A DNA stretch of 64,000 nt from Vibrio lentus (GCF_030409755.1 NZ_JAUFQE010000001.1:1364001-1428000), one strand, 5' to 3'; numbered from the stretch's first letter, positions 26,040 to 35,104 are shown. Made by a program: numbers and translations. Notes: generated by a model from the sequence alone, not told the origin.

Positions 26040-26729
26040 CTAATAAATGTATTTACCCAGTGGGTTGAACAATTGGCTCACCCCTTTGGTGAAGTACAAG
26101 GCATCGCTTGAAACAGTTAAACACACACAGCCTTCTTTGGTCGCAGGCTGATGAGTGTGTTCTCCATCTAACCAGATGAAGTCACCTTTGTTGTAGACGC
26201 CCATTTCATCTTCGAAGCTGCCTTCTAAAAGAAGCGTGATCTCGAAGCCTTTATGAGTGTGACAAGGCACCTGTCCGTCTTTATCTATATGTAGCAAGCT
26301 AGTGTGGTGTGATTCGTCATCAAAATCGAGACGTGCGCGAGAAATCTTGCCCAAGTTCAACCAGTCTTTTCTTACGACTGAATTAAGTGCGCGAGGGATC
26401 GTGAAGGTTGTGTTAGACACAGTCTCTTGTTGAGCTTCAACAACAACTTCGACAGCCTGGGACAAATCAGCTGTGATCTGGTCAATAGCATCAAAATCGA
26501 ACTCCCCATCGTCAGAAAGGAACGCATCCATTTCGCTGTCAGACAGTTTTAGCCCTGCTGTGTCGTTTTCAAAGACTGAGTCAGCGGCTTGCGCTGTCAG
26601 CATGCTTACTTGTTTTTGGCAGTGTTCGCAAAGCTCTACATGGCTAGAAACAATCAGAGAAACCGAATCCGCTAGATTGCCATCGACAAAATCTTTCAAG
26701 ATTGCCGCATTTGGGTGATGTTTAATCAT
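26040..26729 (-). CDS. chrR: ChrR-family zinc anti-sigma factor
   Basis: The 229 residues match ChrR, the zinc-bound inhibitor of singlet-oxygen sigma factors. The N-terminal anti-sigma domain has H5, H30, C34 and C37 in the H-x3-C-x2-C arrangement. The C-terminal cupin domain has HTHKGFEITLLLEG and a later H, giving the second metal site needed for release on stress. It overlaps the sigma gene by 8 bases, the usual coupling. The function follows from the Rhodobacter paradigm. Confidence 0.9.
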   Translation of the reverse strand: MIKHHPNAAILKDFVDGNLADSVSLIVSSHVELCEHCQKQVSMLTAQAADSVFENDTAGLKLSDSEMDAFLSDDGEFDFDAIDQITADLSQAVEVVVEAQQETVSNTTFTIPRALNSVVRKDWLNLGKISRARLDFDDESHHTSLLHIDKDGQVPCHTHKGFEITLLLEGSFEDEMGVYNKGDFIWLDGEHTHQPATKEGCVCLTVSSDALYFTKGVSQLFNPLGKYIY

Positions 26730-27369
26730 GGTCTTGTTCCCCCATGTGAACTTTTAGTTTGGCGAGTGCGAGTCTTAGACGTGATTTAACAGTTCCAAGC
26801 GGGACATCGAGTTGTTGGGCGAGCTGCTCTTGCGATAACTCTTGGAAGTAGACACCTTTCACAATGGTTTTTTGAGCGAGAGGCAGCTTTTCAATTTGAG
26901 TCATTACATGACGGCTCATTAAATGATCGCCAAACTGAAGCTGATCACTTTGTGATTCGGCTACCATGGCGTCAATCGGCCAAATGTCGTCAGCGATGGT
27001 TTGCTCTGCTTTCGCTTTTACCTTTCTTAGCATGTCGAAGGCAGCGTTTCGCATCACGGTGTATACCCAAGTGGTCGCTGCGCCTTTCTCTTCGTTATAG
27101 AGATGCGCTTTCTTCCAAACGTTGGTCATCGTGTCTTGGACTAGTTCGTTGGCAGCGGCTTCACCACCCAACTTGCTGATGCCAAAACGCTTAATTTTGG
27201 GAGCAAAGAACTTAAACAAACACGTAAATGCTTGCTTGTCTCTGTCTGAACCAACCAAAATCAGCCAGCTTGAGAGCTCTGTAGGTACCTTACTTTCAGT
27301 AGGTAGTTTGTTGTCGGGGATAATGACATGCTCCTTGCCGTTCCCTGTTCTTCTGCTTTCCACTTGCAT
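26722..27369 (-). CDS. ECF sigma factor of the ChrR-controlled (ECF11-type) group
   Basis: The 215-residue ECF sigma factor has region 2 with ANELVQDTMTNVWKKAHLYN and WVYTVMRNAAFDMLRK, and region 4 with LAQQLDVPLGTVKSRLRLALAKLK. The following chrR gene encodes its inhibitor. The group answers to singlet oxygen and directs photolyase and lipid-modifying genes, which are exactly the genes downstream. A candidate self-recognised promoter lies 34 bases before the start. Confidence 0.9.
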   Translation of the reverse strand: MQVESRRTGNGKEHVIIPDNKLPTESKVPTELSSWLILVGSDRDKQAFTCLFKFFAPKIKRFGISKLGGEAAANELVQDTMTNVWKKAHLYNEEKGAATTWVYTVMRNAAFDMLRKVKAKAEQTIADDIWPIDAMVAESQSDQLQFGDHLMSRHVMTQIEKLPLAQKTIVKGVYFQELSQEQLAQQLDVPLGTVKSRLRLALAKLKVHMGEQDHD

Positions 27370-27402
27370 AGTAATTAACCATCATGCGAATTTGATAGAC
27401 AC

Positions 27403-27428
27403 TACGTGAAGAGTGAGAGTAGGGATCA
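27403..27428 (-). promoter_or_regulatory. ECF11-type promoter TGATCC-N16-CGTA for the sigma/chrR cluster
   Basis: On the minus strand TGATCC (27428-27423) is followed after 16 bases by CGTA (27406-27403), the pattern known for promoters read by ChrR-controlled sigma factors. It sits just upstream of the sigma gene and implies positive autoregulation. Confidence 0.75.
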
Positions 27429-27479
27429 CTTTATTTTAAATTAATTTCTACTATACAAAATTATAGTGAATAAAAGTGC

Positions 27480-28100
27480 TTATTGCCCTGTAATGATTTG
27501 ATTCAAAAAGGGAACTAAAGACGGAAAACTAGCGGGTTCTGTGAATTTGGTTTTCTTTTCCAATGGGATAGGCATCATTTCGAGGAGTCGAGCACAGATC
27601 CATTGAGGGCTTTCAAAGTCAGGAGTGGGGTAAAGTGCTCTGATTGAATCGTGTTCTCGAAACAACTCGACAAGAAACGCAGTCACCACGTTCGGCACCT
27701 TATAGCTGTGCTGTGGCCAGTGAGGTAAAGGGCGGAAATCACTTTTTATTAAATCATCTGTGTCGCGAAAGGACGAGTGAAGCTGCACCAACTGTTCGCC
27801 TTCAACGTCGATTTCCAAGATTTGATCATCGGACATATTGAAATCCACAATAGACACTTTTGTCCCCCAAGAACTCAGACGTTCGGAGTTGGTATTGTCC
27901 TGAGTCGCAATGATGAAGCCGTCTCCCTGTGCAGCATGAGCGACCATTTTCAAATACTTGGGTTCGAAAATACGCAGTCTTTGTCTGCCCCTTGGCAAAA
28001 TGAATAACGGGAGAGGAAACACCGCAAGCTCTTGAGAAGTCTCTACGGGTGTTTCTGATTCGGTTTCTATCCGTGTGATCTTCTCAGCTGAATTCGGCAC
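27480..28100 (-). CDS. LON substrate-binding-domain protein
   Basis: The 206-residue protein consists of the N-terminal LON domain only (FPLPLFILPRGRQRLRIFEPKYLKM, then DVEGEQLV) with no AAA or protease part. The start is GTG at 28100, six bases after AAGGAG. It lies next to the sigma/chrR cluster on the same strand but before its promoter, so it has its own control, perhaps through the inverted repeat at 28134. Such stand-alone domains may be adaptors; the function is unknown. Confidence 0.83.
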   Translation of the reverse strand: MPNSAEKITRIETESETPVETSQELAVFPLPLFILPRGRQRLRIFEPKYLKMVAHAAQGDGFIIATQDNTNSERLSSWGTKVSIVDFNMSDDQILEIDVEGEQLVQLHSSFRDTDDLIKSDFRPLPHWPQHSYKVPNVVTAFLVELFREHDSIRALYPTPDFESPQWICARLLEMMPIPLEKKTKFTEPASFPSLVPFLNQIITGQ

Positions 28101-28133
28101 ATAGCACTCCTTAGTTCATACATGATTGAGTCT

Positions 28134-28152
28134 GTACGGATTTGATTCGTAC
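28134..28152. promoter_or_regulatory. Inverted repeat upstream of the LON-domain gene
   Basis: GTACGGAT and ATTCGTAC form 8-base arms with one mismatch around TTG, 33 bases before the GTG start. The spacing and symmetry suit an operator, but the regulator is not identifiable. Confidence 0.45.
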
Positions 28153-28410
28153 GTAATTCAGAGATGTATACGCGTGCTCGTTGAAGTTCGATCAATGTGG
28201 GGTGATGTATTGAACAGGAAGCTAGAGAGAGTGAGACATGGTTTTTTGTCGCGTTTATTCGCAATTTAATCGGTTTAACCTTTTTTAACTTACGTCATTA
28301 GGTAATATGGGTTAAGAATTAGTCAATGGGCAGATAACAAGTGACACGCTTATCTTACGTTGCTTATCTCTTAGTTCTTCTTTACCTGACATCACATCAA
28401 AGGAATGGTC

Positions 28411-28797
28411 ATGATCGTTATTTATGGTATCAAAGAGTGCTTAAATCCGATTAAGTTACAGCTTTCTAATGTCTTACAACAATGTTTGAACAGTGAGATG
28501 GGGTTACCTGATGACAAACGAGCGCATCGGTTTGTACCATTAGAAAGAGATGATTTCTTTTATCCCGAAGGGCGAACAGAAGCTTATACCGTAATAGAAA
28601 TCAATATGATGGAAGGGCGAGCGGTGAATACCAAAAAGCGCCTGATTAAGAAGATATTTTCTGAAATAGAAAAGCAGCTGTCTATCTCTCCCATTGATAT
28701 CGAGATCACCATCAAGGAGCAGCCATCGCATTGCTGGGGCTTTCGAGGCATGACTGGTGATGAAGCCCAAGATCTTAAGTACAAAGTCAAAGTTTAG
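28411..28797 (+). CDS. Tautomerase-superfamily protein lacking the N-terminal proline
   Basis: The 128-residue protein resembles the tautomerase family in ERDDFFYPEGRTEAYTVIEI, EGRAVNTKKRLIKKIFSEIEKQL and SHCWGFRGMTGDEA. I place the start at ATG 28411 because AAAGGA lies six bases before it. The chain then begins MIVIYG, so the catalytic proline that defines classic tautomerases is missing. Activity may be lost or different. It is divergent from the LON-domain gene across 310 bases. Confidence 0.75.
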   Translation: MIVIYGIKECLNPIKLQLSNVLQQCLNSEMGLPDDKRAHRFVPLERDDFFYPEGRTEAYTVIEINMMEGRAVNTKKRLIKKIFSEIEKQLSISPIDIEITIKEQPSHCWGFRGMTGDEAQDLKYKVKV

Positions 28798-28810
28798 GTA
28801 AATCGCGTGA

Positions 28811-28843
28811 TAGCGGCTTCAGAGCTAGGTGTTTGAGCCGCTA
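28811..28843. terminator. Hairpin between converging genes
   Basis: TAGCGGCT pairs with AGCCGCTA around a 17-base loop between the tautomerase-like gene and the DUF4344 gene. No clear T-run follows, so terminator function is tentative. Confidence 0.4.
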
Positions 28844-28906
28844 ACTTGATTCTATTTTGTTGTAGAGTGATTCCGTTATAGAGGTCTCTTGTATCGATCT
28901 ATTCTA

Positions 28907-29716
28907 TTAACCTTCATCACTCTCTTTTAAGTATTGGTGCCAATTCCCAGTGATCACATCAAAGTGCTCAATACAGAACTCTTTCCTATCTTTTAAATAG
29001 TCGTTTTCCACTTCATCAAGCAAGTTTTTATAAGCTTCAGGGTCGCTGCCGTACACAAGGCATAGGGTTGAGAAGTAGCGTTGGAGATCGAAGCTGTGTT
29101 CATCAATGTATTCCCCCAAGTCGTAATACTCCGGGCGGTCTTCTGACTCAAAGGCAAACATATCGGCTGCACTTATTGCGGCATCACCGCCATGTTCCAC
29201 GTAGTTGAGCAGCAAGACTGTTGCGAGGTTATCTACGGCATCTTCTTCTTTACCGAGAATGGCGATCTTTTGATCTTCGATATAGCCGTGCCCCGCTTCG
29301 TGCAGCAGCGTATGAAGCAAGGTATCGATGGCACCCGTTTGTGCCGATTTTCCGTACTCTTTTTCGTATTGGTTCTTCTCGAAGTAAGCGAGTGATTCAG
29401 CGTAAAAACTGTATGGGATAAGTACGTGATGCGTTTGCGGATCGTAGAGTGGGCCTTCATCACCGCCGTATTGAATCACCAAAGGCTGGTTAAACATCAA
29501 CAGTTGGTTGGAGAGGTCAATGACGGTGTCGTTGATGCCACTGAGTTCAATCTCTTGTTTGAGCTGTTTTTCTTGTTCAGTTTGAGGTGGTGCATACTCG
29601 ACAATAAGGTTGTTGGGGAGCGTATTATCAATGGATGTTTCACTGGACGCATAAGTCGTGGCAAACACAGAACCAAGGACTAGGCTGTAGGTCAGTGTTT
29701 GTTTCAATAATGTCAT
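28907..29716 (-). CDS. Exported DUF4344 putative metallopeptidase
   Basis: The 269-residue protein has a signal peptide (cleavage near TYASS, residue 24). It carries the zinc-protease motif HEAGH in LLHTLLHEAGHGYIEDQ with downstream acidic residues EEDAVDNLATVLL, matching DUF4344. AGGAGGT precedes the ATG. It is monocistronic. Protease activity is inferred from the HExxH motif only. Confidence 0.82.
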   Translation of the reverse strand: MTLLKQTLTYSLVLGSVFATTYASSETSIDNTLPNNLIVEYAPPQTEQEKQLKQEIELSGINDTVIDLSNQLLMFNQPLVIQYGGDEGPLYDPQTHHVLIPYSFYAESLAYFEKNQYEKEYGKSAQTGAIDTLLHTLLHEAGHGYIEDQKIAILGKEEDAVDNLATVLLLNYVEHGGDAAISAADMFAFESEDRPEYYDLGEYIDEHSFDLQRYFSTLCLVYGSDPEAYKNLLDEVENDYLKDRKEFCIEHFDVITGNWHQYLKESDEG

Positions 29717-29926
29717 CGTACCTCCTTATAATCGGGTGAATAGCCATCTCATGGTGAACCATATTTCCTAGAATGAATAGCTCTTAAGTGGTGAGCGATT
29801 GATTGTCAGTTTAGATCATGTTTCATTCTAAGGGCTATTTGTCAGATAAATTTCGGTTCAAGTAAACCCTTGTGCTATACTCCGCGCCCCAATCCGAATT
29901 GGCTTGCTTAATCTTAGGAAATTATT

Positions 29927-30283
29927 ATGAGTGTTAAAAACGAACTTCAACAAATTAACAACCGTCTAGACAAGTGTCGCAACAAGTTAGCGGCTGCTAA
30001 AACTCGTAATGATCGTCCTGTTGTTCGTCAATTTGAAGACGAGATTAAGAAGCTAACTAAGAAAATTGCACAGCTTAAACACAAAGAAAGCTTTGATGTG
30101 AATCAAGAGCGTAAATCGCTGATTGATATGCCATTTAGCCGTGAAATCACAAAAGCTGAGCAAGCGGATATGGGTAAACTTAAGAAGTCTGTAAAAGGGC
30201 TCGTGATTGTTCACCCGATGACCAAAATTGGTAAAGAGCTTCGCATTGAAGTTATGACGGGTTACGCACCGAAAAAATTCTAA
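29927..30283 (+). CDS. yibL: YibL-family ribosome-associated protein
   Basis: The 118-residue basic protein matches E. coli YibL in length (120) and in NELQQINNRLDKCRNKLAAAK, a helical coiled N-terminus. The C-terminal part is VHPMTKIGKELRIEVMTGYAPKKF. YibL co-sediments with ribosomes, but its role is not known. A terminator follows 22 bases after the stop. Confidence 0.88.
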   Translation: MSVKNELQQINNRLDKCRNKLAAAKTRNDRPVVRQFEDEIKKLTKKIAQLKHKESFDVNQERKSLIDMPFSREITKAEQADMGKLKKSVKGLVIVHPMTKIGKELRIEVMTGYAPKKF

Positions 30284-30305
30284 TTACCAGTGATGGTGAT
30301 GAAAG

Positions 30306-30331
30306 AGGAGCTAGCAATAGCTCCTTTTTGC
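30306..30331 (+). terminator. Rho-independent terminator of yibL
   Basis: AGGAGCTA pairs with TAGCTCCT around GCAA and is followed by TTTTT. Confidence 0.9.
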
Positions 30332-30440
30332 TTTTTTAGGTATTAAAAAAGCAGAGTCAGCGGCAAGGATACTCGCGCCGTTACCAACTTTTTGGAGGTG
30401 ATTGTTGTCACAAATCCTTTTATCTCCTATAAAAGTTAAC

Positions 30441-30458
30441 GTGTCACTAACATGACAC
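30441..30458. promoter_or_regulatory. Palindrome GTGTCA-N6-TGACAC upstream of gltS
   Basis: A perfect inverted repeat lies about 140 bases before the gltS start in a 316-base spacer that holds no gene. The symmetry fits a dimeric regulator site. The protein that binds it is unknown. Confidence 0.5.
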
Positions 30459-30599
30459 CAAGTGAACGCAGTAATGTGTTCGCTTTTCGAATCTACAATT
30501 TCTCTCCAGTTTGTATAAATATAGGTAGAGCACCACAAATAATTACAGATAAAACTAGACTCATTAAGGAAGATGAGAACGTAAAAAAATAGAGGTTAT

Positions 30600-31826
30600 A
30601 TGAATCAATTAATTTCAATTGGACCACTAGAATCCTTCCTAATCGCGATTAGTGTTTTGTTTCTAGGTCATTTCGTCAATGCAAAGCTTCCGGTTCTCAA
30701 AAAGTACAATATTCCAGAGCCCATTGTCGGCGGCTTGATTGTCGCTTTTGCTATTACAGCCCTGCACTTTAACGGCCTTGATCTTGAGTTTTCCTTGCCC
30801 CTGCAGAACACGTTTATGTTGATGTTCTTTGCAACGGTCGGCCTTGCAGCTAACTACACGCAGCTGATAAAAGGTGGTGCTAAGGTATTCCTATTCTTAG
30901 GGGTGGCTTCGGTTTACATCATTATCCAAAACGGTGTAGGTGTAACACTTGCGACGGCATTAGGCCTTGAACCCTTGATGGGTTTGATTGCTGGATCTAT
31001 CACGCTTTCGGGTGGGCACGGTACGGGCGCAGCTTGGTCTCAAACTTTTTCAGACACGTTTGGCATTGCCAATACTCTAGAAATCGCGATGGCTTCAGCG
31101 ACATTTGGTTTGATTATCGGTGGTATTATCGGTAGCCCAGTCGCTCAAAAGTTGATTGATAAAAACCAGCTTGAATCTGAGTACGGCACTGGCACACAAA
31201 CCCACGAGCGTTTTCCTGAGCTTGTTACTTACAACGAGTATGAAGAAGACAAAGTAACAGCGAAGAAGGTGATTGAAGTATTGTTCATTCTTCTTATCTG
31301 TATCTCGGGGGCGAAATACCTAGAAGAGTGGGTGGCGACTTTTGAAATTTCTTGGTTGATGATTCCTGACTTCGTTTACGCGTTGTTTATCGGTGTGTTC
31401 ATCACTAACGTTTTTGAAGTGACTAAACTGCATAAGACGGACAGCGAAACGGTTGATATTCTTGGTACCGTATCATTGTCACTGTTCCTAGCCATGGCGC
31501 TAATGAGCCTTAAGCTTTGGAACATCTTTGACCTTGCGATTCCGTTCTTGGTTATCCTTGCGGTTCAGGCTGTGGTGTTGGGGATCTTCTCTTACTTTGT
31601 GACGTTCAAAGTAATGGGTTCTAACTACGACGCAGCGGTTATGGCGGGTGGTCACTGTGGTTTCGGCCTAGGTGCAACCCCAACAGCGGTAATGAACATG
31701 GGTTCTTTGGTGAACCGATTCGGTCCGTCGCCACAAGCCTTCATGGTTGTGCCAATTGTTGGTGCCTTCTTTATCGATATCGTTAACCTGATTATCCTAC
31801 AAGGTTACATCTCGTTTATTGGATAA
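30600..31826 (+). CDS. gltS: Sodium/glutamate symporter
   Basis: The 408-residue inner-membrane carrier matches GltS (401 in E. coli), which imports glutamate with sodium. Signatures are KYNIPEPIVGGLIVA, the glycine-rich SGGHGTGAAW of the first repeat and AGGHCGFGLGATPTAVMNM of the second inverted repeat. There are about ten helices. The gene is monocistronic, followed by a strong terminator. Confidence 0.93.
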   Translation: MNQLISIGPLESFLIAISVLFLGHFVNAKLPVLKKYNIPEPIVGGLIVAFAITALHFNGLDLEFSLPLQNTFMLMFFATVGLAANYTQLIKGGAKVFLFLGVASVYIIIQNGVGVTLATALGLEPLMGLIAGSITLSGGHGTGAAWSQTFSDTFGIANTLEIAMASATFGLIIGGIIGSPVAQKLIDKNQLESEYGTGTQTHERFPELVTYNEYEEDKVTAKKVIEVLFILLICISGAKYLEEWVATFEISWLMIPDFVYALFIGVFITNVFEVTKLHKTDSETVDILGTVSLSLFLAMALMSLKLWNIFDLAIPFLVILAVQAVVLGIFSYFVTFKVMGSNYDAAVMAGGHCGFGLGATPTAVMNMGSLVNRFGPSPQAFMVVPIVGAFFIDIVNLIILQGYISFIG

Positions 31827-31862
31827 TGCGAACGCACCAATAACGAAGTATGCAGATACAAG

Positions 31863-31890
31863 AAAGCCAGTCGATTGACTGGCTTTTTTT
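31863..31890. terminator. Bidirectional terminator between gltS and norW
   Basis: AAAGCCAGTC pairs with GACTGGCTTT around GATT; a seven-base T-run follows on the plus strand and a shorter one on the minus strand. Confidence 0.9.
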
Positions 31891-31949
31891 GTTTTAGCGA
31901 ATGCCGCTTATTTTATTCAACGTATATTATTGAGCGTATGTCATTGAGC

Positions 31950-33119
31950 CTATGCGGGTGAGCTTGCCTGTAGCTCTTTGAGCAGAGGGAACGCCGCTTT
32001 GGTGTGTTCTCCCGTGACAATGAATCCAACCAACTGGTTATCTTCATTAAAGCCCTTAGCGACAATGCCTTTAGGATCGAATCGAGTTTCCCAACTCTGA
32101 GCGGTTTGAATATCGCGCCCTGCGAGTTGAATCGGGTAACTCGGTGTTTTCACCTTAGTGATGATGTGAGGCAAGCTGAGCTTTCCTTCGCCCACTTTGC
32201 TCTCTCCGTTACCCATAGCCAGCTGCTTAGCCAACACGTTTGCAGACAAAATAGCGGGCTGAAGATAAGCCATCACACGCCCCTCTATTTCGGCGCAGTC
32301 ACCAATCGCATACACATTCTCGACATTGGTTCTCATGATGGTATCGACTACAATCCCTTTGTTTACTTCTATTCCCGCTTGTGTGGCTAACTGTGTGTTT
32401 GGTCTTAGCCCTGCTGCGGCAATCACGATATCGGTTCGTATCAATCGAGAAGACGTGGTTTGCAACCTCACTCCATCAGGGAGATACGTTGCGCGACACA
32501 CTGCAGAGTCGGTTTCGACGGTAACCCCTGCTTTTGTTAGTTCCCTTTCCAATTCAAGCGAAACGAAAGGTGGCACTAGGTTATTCAATAGATAACTTGC
32601 GGGTTCGATAATCGTGACATCTTTACCCGCAGTTTGAAGGTCGAATGCGAGCTCGACCCCAATCAAGCCTCCACCCATCACGGTGATGCGTTGAGCGCCA
32701 TCGATCTGAGCTTTGTGTTTATCGAACTCTTCCAAACTATTTAACGTAATGGTTGCGCTGCGTTTAAGCCCTTCCGCTGGTGGTATAAAAGGCGTCGCGC
32801 CCGTCGCTAATACCAACTTTGAATAGTGGATAGATTGGCCATCAACATGAACACACTGCTGCTCAGTATCTATCTCGCTCACAAGTGCTTTGGTTTTGAT
32901 GACCACGTTGTACTGCTCTGCCAATTGTTGAGCGTTATGTACTGCGAGTGTTTCCGGCGTTTGTTCCTGACTGAACGCGTGCGAAAGATTCGGCTTACTG
33001 TACTCAACCCCGGCATCGGCGGTGATCATAGTAATTGCGATATCTTGGTCAAGCTTACGTACCATCTTGATGGTTTGTAGGGCAGCGAAACCGCCACCCA
33101 CAATAACAATGTTCGACAT
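31950..33119 (-). CDS. norW: NorW, flavorubredoxin-NAD+ reductase
   Basis: The 389-residue FAD protein transfers electrons from NADH to the rubredoxin part of NorV. It has IVIVGGGFAALQTIK, an NADH motif ITVMGGGLIGVELAFDL and NVYAIGDCAEIEG. The ATG at 33119 follows GGAG and lies one base after the norV stop, so the pair is co-translated. Length compares with 377 in E. coli. Confidence 0.9.
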   Translation of the reverse strand: MSNIVIVGGGFAALQTIKMVRKLDQDIAITMITADAGVEYSKPNLSHAFSQEQTPETLAVHNAQQLAEQYNVVIKTKALVSEIDTEQQCVHVDGQSIHYSKLVLATGATPFIPPAEGLKRSATITLNSLEEFDKHKAQIDGAQRITVMGGGLIGVELAFDLQTAGKDVTIIEPASYLLNNLVPPFVSLELERELTKAGVTVETDSAVCRATYLPDGVRLQTTSSRLIRTDIVIAAAGLRPNTQLATQAGIEVNKGIVVDTIMRTNVENVYAIGDCAEIEGRVMAYLQPAILSANVLAKQLAMGNGESKVGEGKLSLPHIITKVKTPSYPIQLAGRDIQTAQSWETRFDPKGIVAKGFNEDNQLVGFIVTGEHTKAAFPLLKELQASSPA

Positions 33120-33120
33120 G

Positions 33121-34626
33121 CTACTTCTCCACAAACACTTCTTTGCCTAAATGGCATTCAGGGCAAAGGAAATCATCAGGTACTTGCGCCCAAGGAGTTC
33201 CGGGTTCGACGCCTTGGTAGGGTTCGCCCAATTGTGGGTCGTACACCCATTCGCATACTGTGCAACGCCAGCAAGTGCAGTCTGCACTGTGTACTGGCTT
33301 ATCTTGCGCTTCTTCTGGCTTCAGCTCTGTTGTGTCTTTGAGCTCGGCAGTGATGTTTACCGGTGTTGGTGTGGCTTCAAGCGGTGTTACATTACGTGAT
33401 ACTTGTTTCGGTGTGCTCACTTCATCTGCTTCTACACGCCAAACCTCGGCCAGTGTCATGCCGTAATCGATACATTGGCGAAGCGCGTCTGTGTCTGGTT
33501 TCCAATGGATGTGTTGTGGCGCACTGACTTCGAAGTTAGCTTCACGTAGTCGAGCGTCGATACGTTTTACTGCGCCGCCTGTCCAACCTGAAGAGCCAAA
33601 TGCTGCGGCTCTTTTACCAGCAAAGCGAAGTCCGTGGATCTCTTCTAGTAGTGCTGCGATTTGCGGCATCATCACATTGTTCATGGTCGATGAACCGACT
33701 AGAACCCCTTTTGAACGGAAGATATTGGCAAGGATGTCATTCTTATCGTGCTTAGAGATATTAAAGACTTTGATTGCTGTTTCTGGGCTGCCTTTACGGA
33801 TACCTTTTGCGATTGCGTCAGCCATCATGCGAGTGTTGTTCGACATGGTGTCGTAGACAATGGTGATACGATCTTCTTTGTAGGCTTTAGACCACTCGTA
33901 GTATTGCTCAACAATTTGCGTCGCGTTGTCGCGCCAAATACAGCCATGAGAGGTTGCGATAACATCGATAGGCACACCTAAGCTCAATACTTCTTCTATC
34001 TTCGCTTTCACCAAAGGCGCGAAAGGTGTGAGGATGTTCGAGAAGTAACGCAGACATTGATCATGAAGCTCGACTTGGTCTAGCTGATCGTTGAATAGGT
34101 TTTCATCACAGTAGTGCTGACCGAACGCATCGTTACTGAACAGGATCTCGTCACCAGTGAGGTATGTTGCCATTGAGTCTGGCCAGTGCAGCATTTTCAT
34201 CTCAACAAAGATGAGTTGCTTACCGTTACCGACATCGAGCGTGTCGCCTGTTTTAACGGTTCGGAAGTTCCAGTCAGGCTGATGGTGATGGCCAACAATC
34301 GAGTTAACGCCAGCTTCTGTGCAGTAGACGGGTGTGTTTGGAATTTTGGCTAATAGTGCTGAAAGGGCACCTGAGTGGTCTTCTTCAGCATGCTGACAAA
34401 TGATGTAGTCGATCTCATTGATGTCGATTTCCATCTCAAGGTTTGCAAGGAATTGTTCAGTAAAGCGATGATCAACGGTATCAACAAGCACCGTTTTCTC
34501 TTCACGAATCAGGTACGAGTTATAGCTGGTACCTTTGTTCATGTGGTATTCCTTACCATGGAAGTGTTCTGTTTCCCAATCGTGGACGCCAACCCAGTGA
34601 ACATTTGATTTAACGTGAATAGTCAT
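33121..34626 (-). CDS. norV: NorV, anaerobic nitric oxide reductase flavorubredoxin
   Basis: The 501-residue cytoplasmic enzyme reduces NO to N2O. The beta-lactamase-like domain holds the di-iron ligands H79-x-E81-x-D83-H84. The flavodoxin domain begins near residue 253 ([22 protein letters not shown]). A C-terminal rubredoxin has CTCWRCTVC and CPEC. Order and length match E. coli NorV. The upstream region has a sigma-54 promoter and NorR-type sites. Confidence 0.94.
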   Translation of the reverse strand: MTIHVKSNVHWVGVHDWETEHFHGKEYHMNKGTSYNSYLIREEKTVLVDTVDHRFTEQFLANLEMEIDINEIDYIICQHAEEDHSGALSALLAKIPNTPVYCTEAGVNSIVGHHHQPDWNFRTVKTGDTLDVGNGKQLIFVEMKMLHWPDSMATYLTGDEILFSNDAFGQHYCDENLFNDQLDQVELHDQCLRYFSNILTPFAPLVKAKIEEVLSLGVPIDVIATSHGCIWRDNATQIVEQYYEWSKAYKEDRITIVYDTMSNNTRMMADAIAKGIRKGSPETAIKVFNISKHDKNDILANIFRSKGVLVGSSTMNNVMMPQIAALLEEIHGLRFAGKRAAAFGSSGWTGGAVKRIDARLREANFEVSAPQHIHWKPDTDALRQCIDYGMTLAEVWRVEADEVSTPKQVSRNVTPLEATPTPVNITAELKDTTELKPEEAQDKPVHSADCTCWRCTVCEWVYDPQLGEPYQGVEPGTPWAQVPDDFLCPECHLGKEVFVEK

Positions 34627-34663
34627 AATGATAATACCTTATTTAAATATCTAAGGTCATCAT

Positions 34664-34679
34664 TGCACTAGTTGTGCCA
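34664..34679 (-). promoter_or_regulatory. Sigma-54 promoter of norVW
   Basis: On the minus strand TGGCAC-AACTA-GTGCA places GG and GC 12 bases apart, as required at -24 and -12. It lies 38 bases before the norV start codon. Confidence 0.82.
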
Positions 34680-34734
34680 TGTTTTTAAGTGTCTGTTTTA
34701 AATGTATTTGTTTGGTGTTTGTGTTGTTTTGCAA

Positions 34735-34790
34735 GTCATTTTGACCTGATGGGTTTTGTAGTTAAAATGAATCTTAGGTGTCTTTATGAC
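34735..34790. promoter_or_regulatory. NorR-type enhancer sites GT-N7-AC
   Basis: GTCATTTTGAC at 34735-34745 and GTCTTTATGAC at 34780-34790 match GT-N7-AC. GTTAAAATGAA at 34761 is a near match between them. E. coli norV likewise has three such sites above its sigma-54 promoter. The NorR gene itself is not in the window. Confidence 0.72.
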
Positions 34791-35000
34791 TTTGTGGATT
34801 TGTAGCGGTTTGGCAAGAAAATTAATGATGTTTGCTCAGAAAGAGCAGGGTGAGGGACATGTTTCAACAAAGGGGATTATAGCGTAACTCCTGCGCTTCG
34901 CGAATTAGAACACGTGGATTGATCAAGTATTGGTGGTCTAAAAAGCGGCTGGAATGGCTAAAGCTGAGATAGAAAGGATGGATGCGAAATACAGAAATGA
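34791..35000. other. Gene-free spacer between norV control sites and nfsB terminator
   Basis: No reading frame of credible length or start was found on either strand, and notably no norR, which often lies here in relatives. Confidence 0.55.
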
Positions 35001-35024
35001 AAAAGGCCAGACGAGTGTCTGGCC
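35001..35024 (-). terminator. Terminator of the nitroreductase gene
   Basis: GGCCAGAC pairs with GTCTGGCC around a four-base loop, followed on the minus strand by TTTTTC. It lies about 160 bases after the nfsB-type stop. Confidence 0.8.
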
Positions 35025-35104
35025 AAAACAAGGCAGTGTAATTTAACAGTCTGAAGTGCTGTTGAAACTATATTTTGTAAAACGAAAAAGCGTTTTAAAA
35101 ATTA

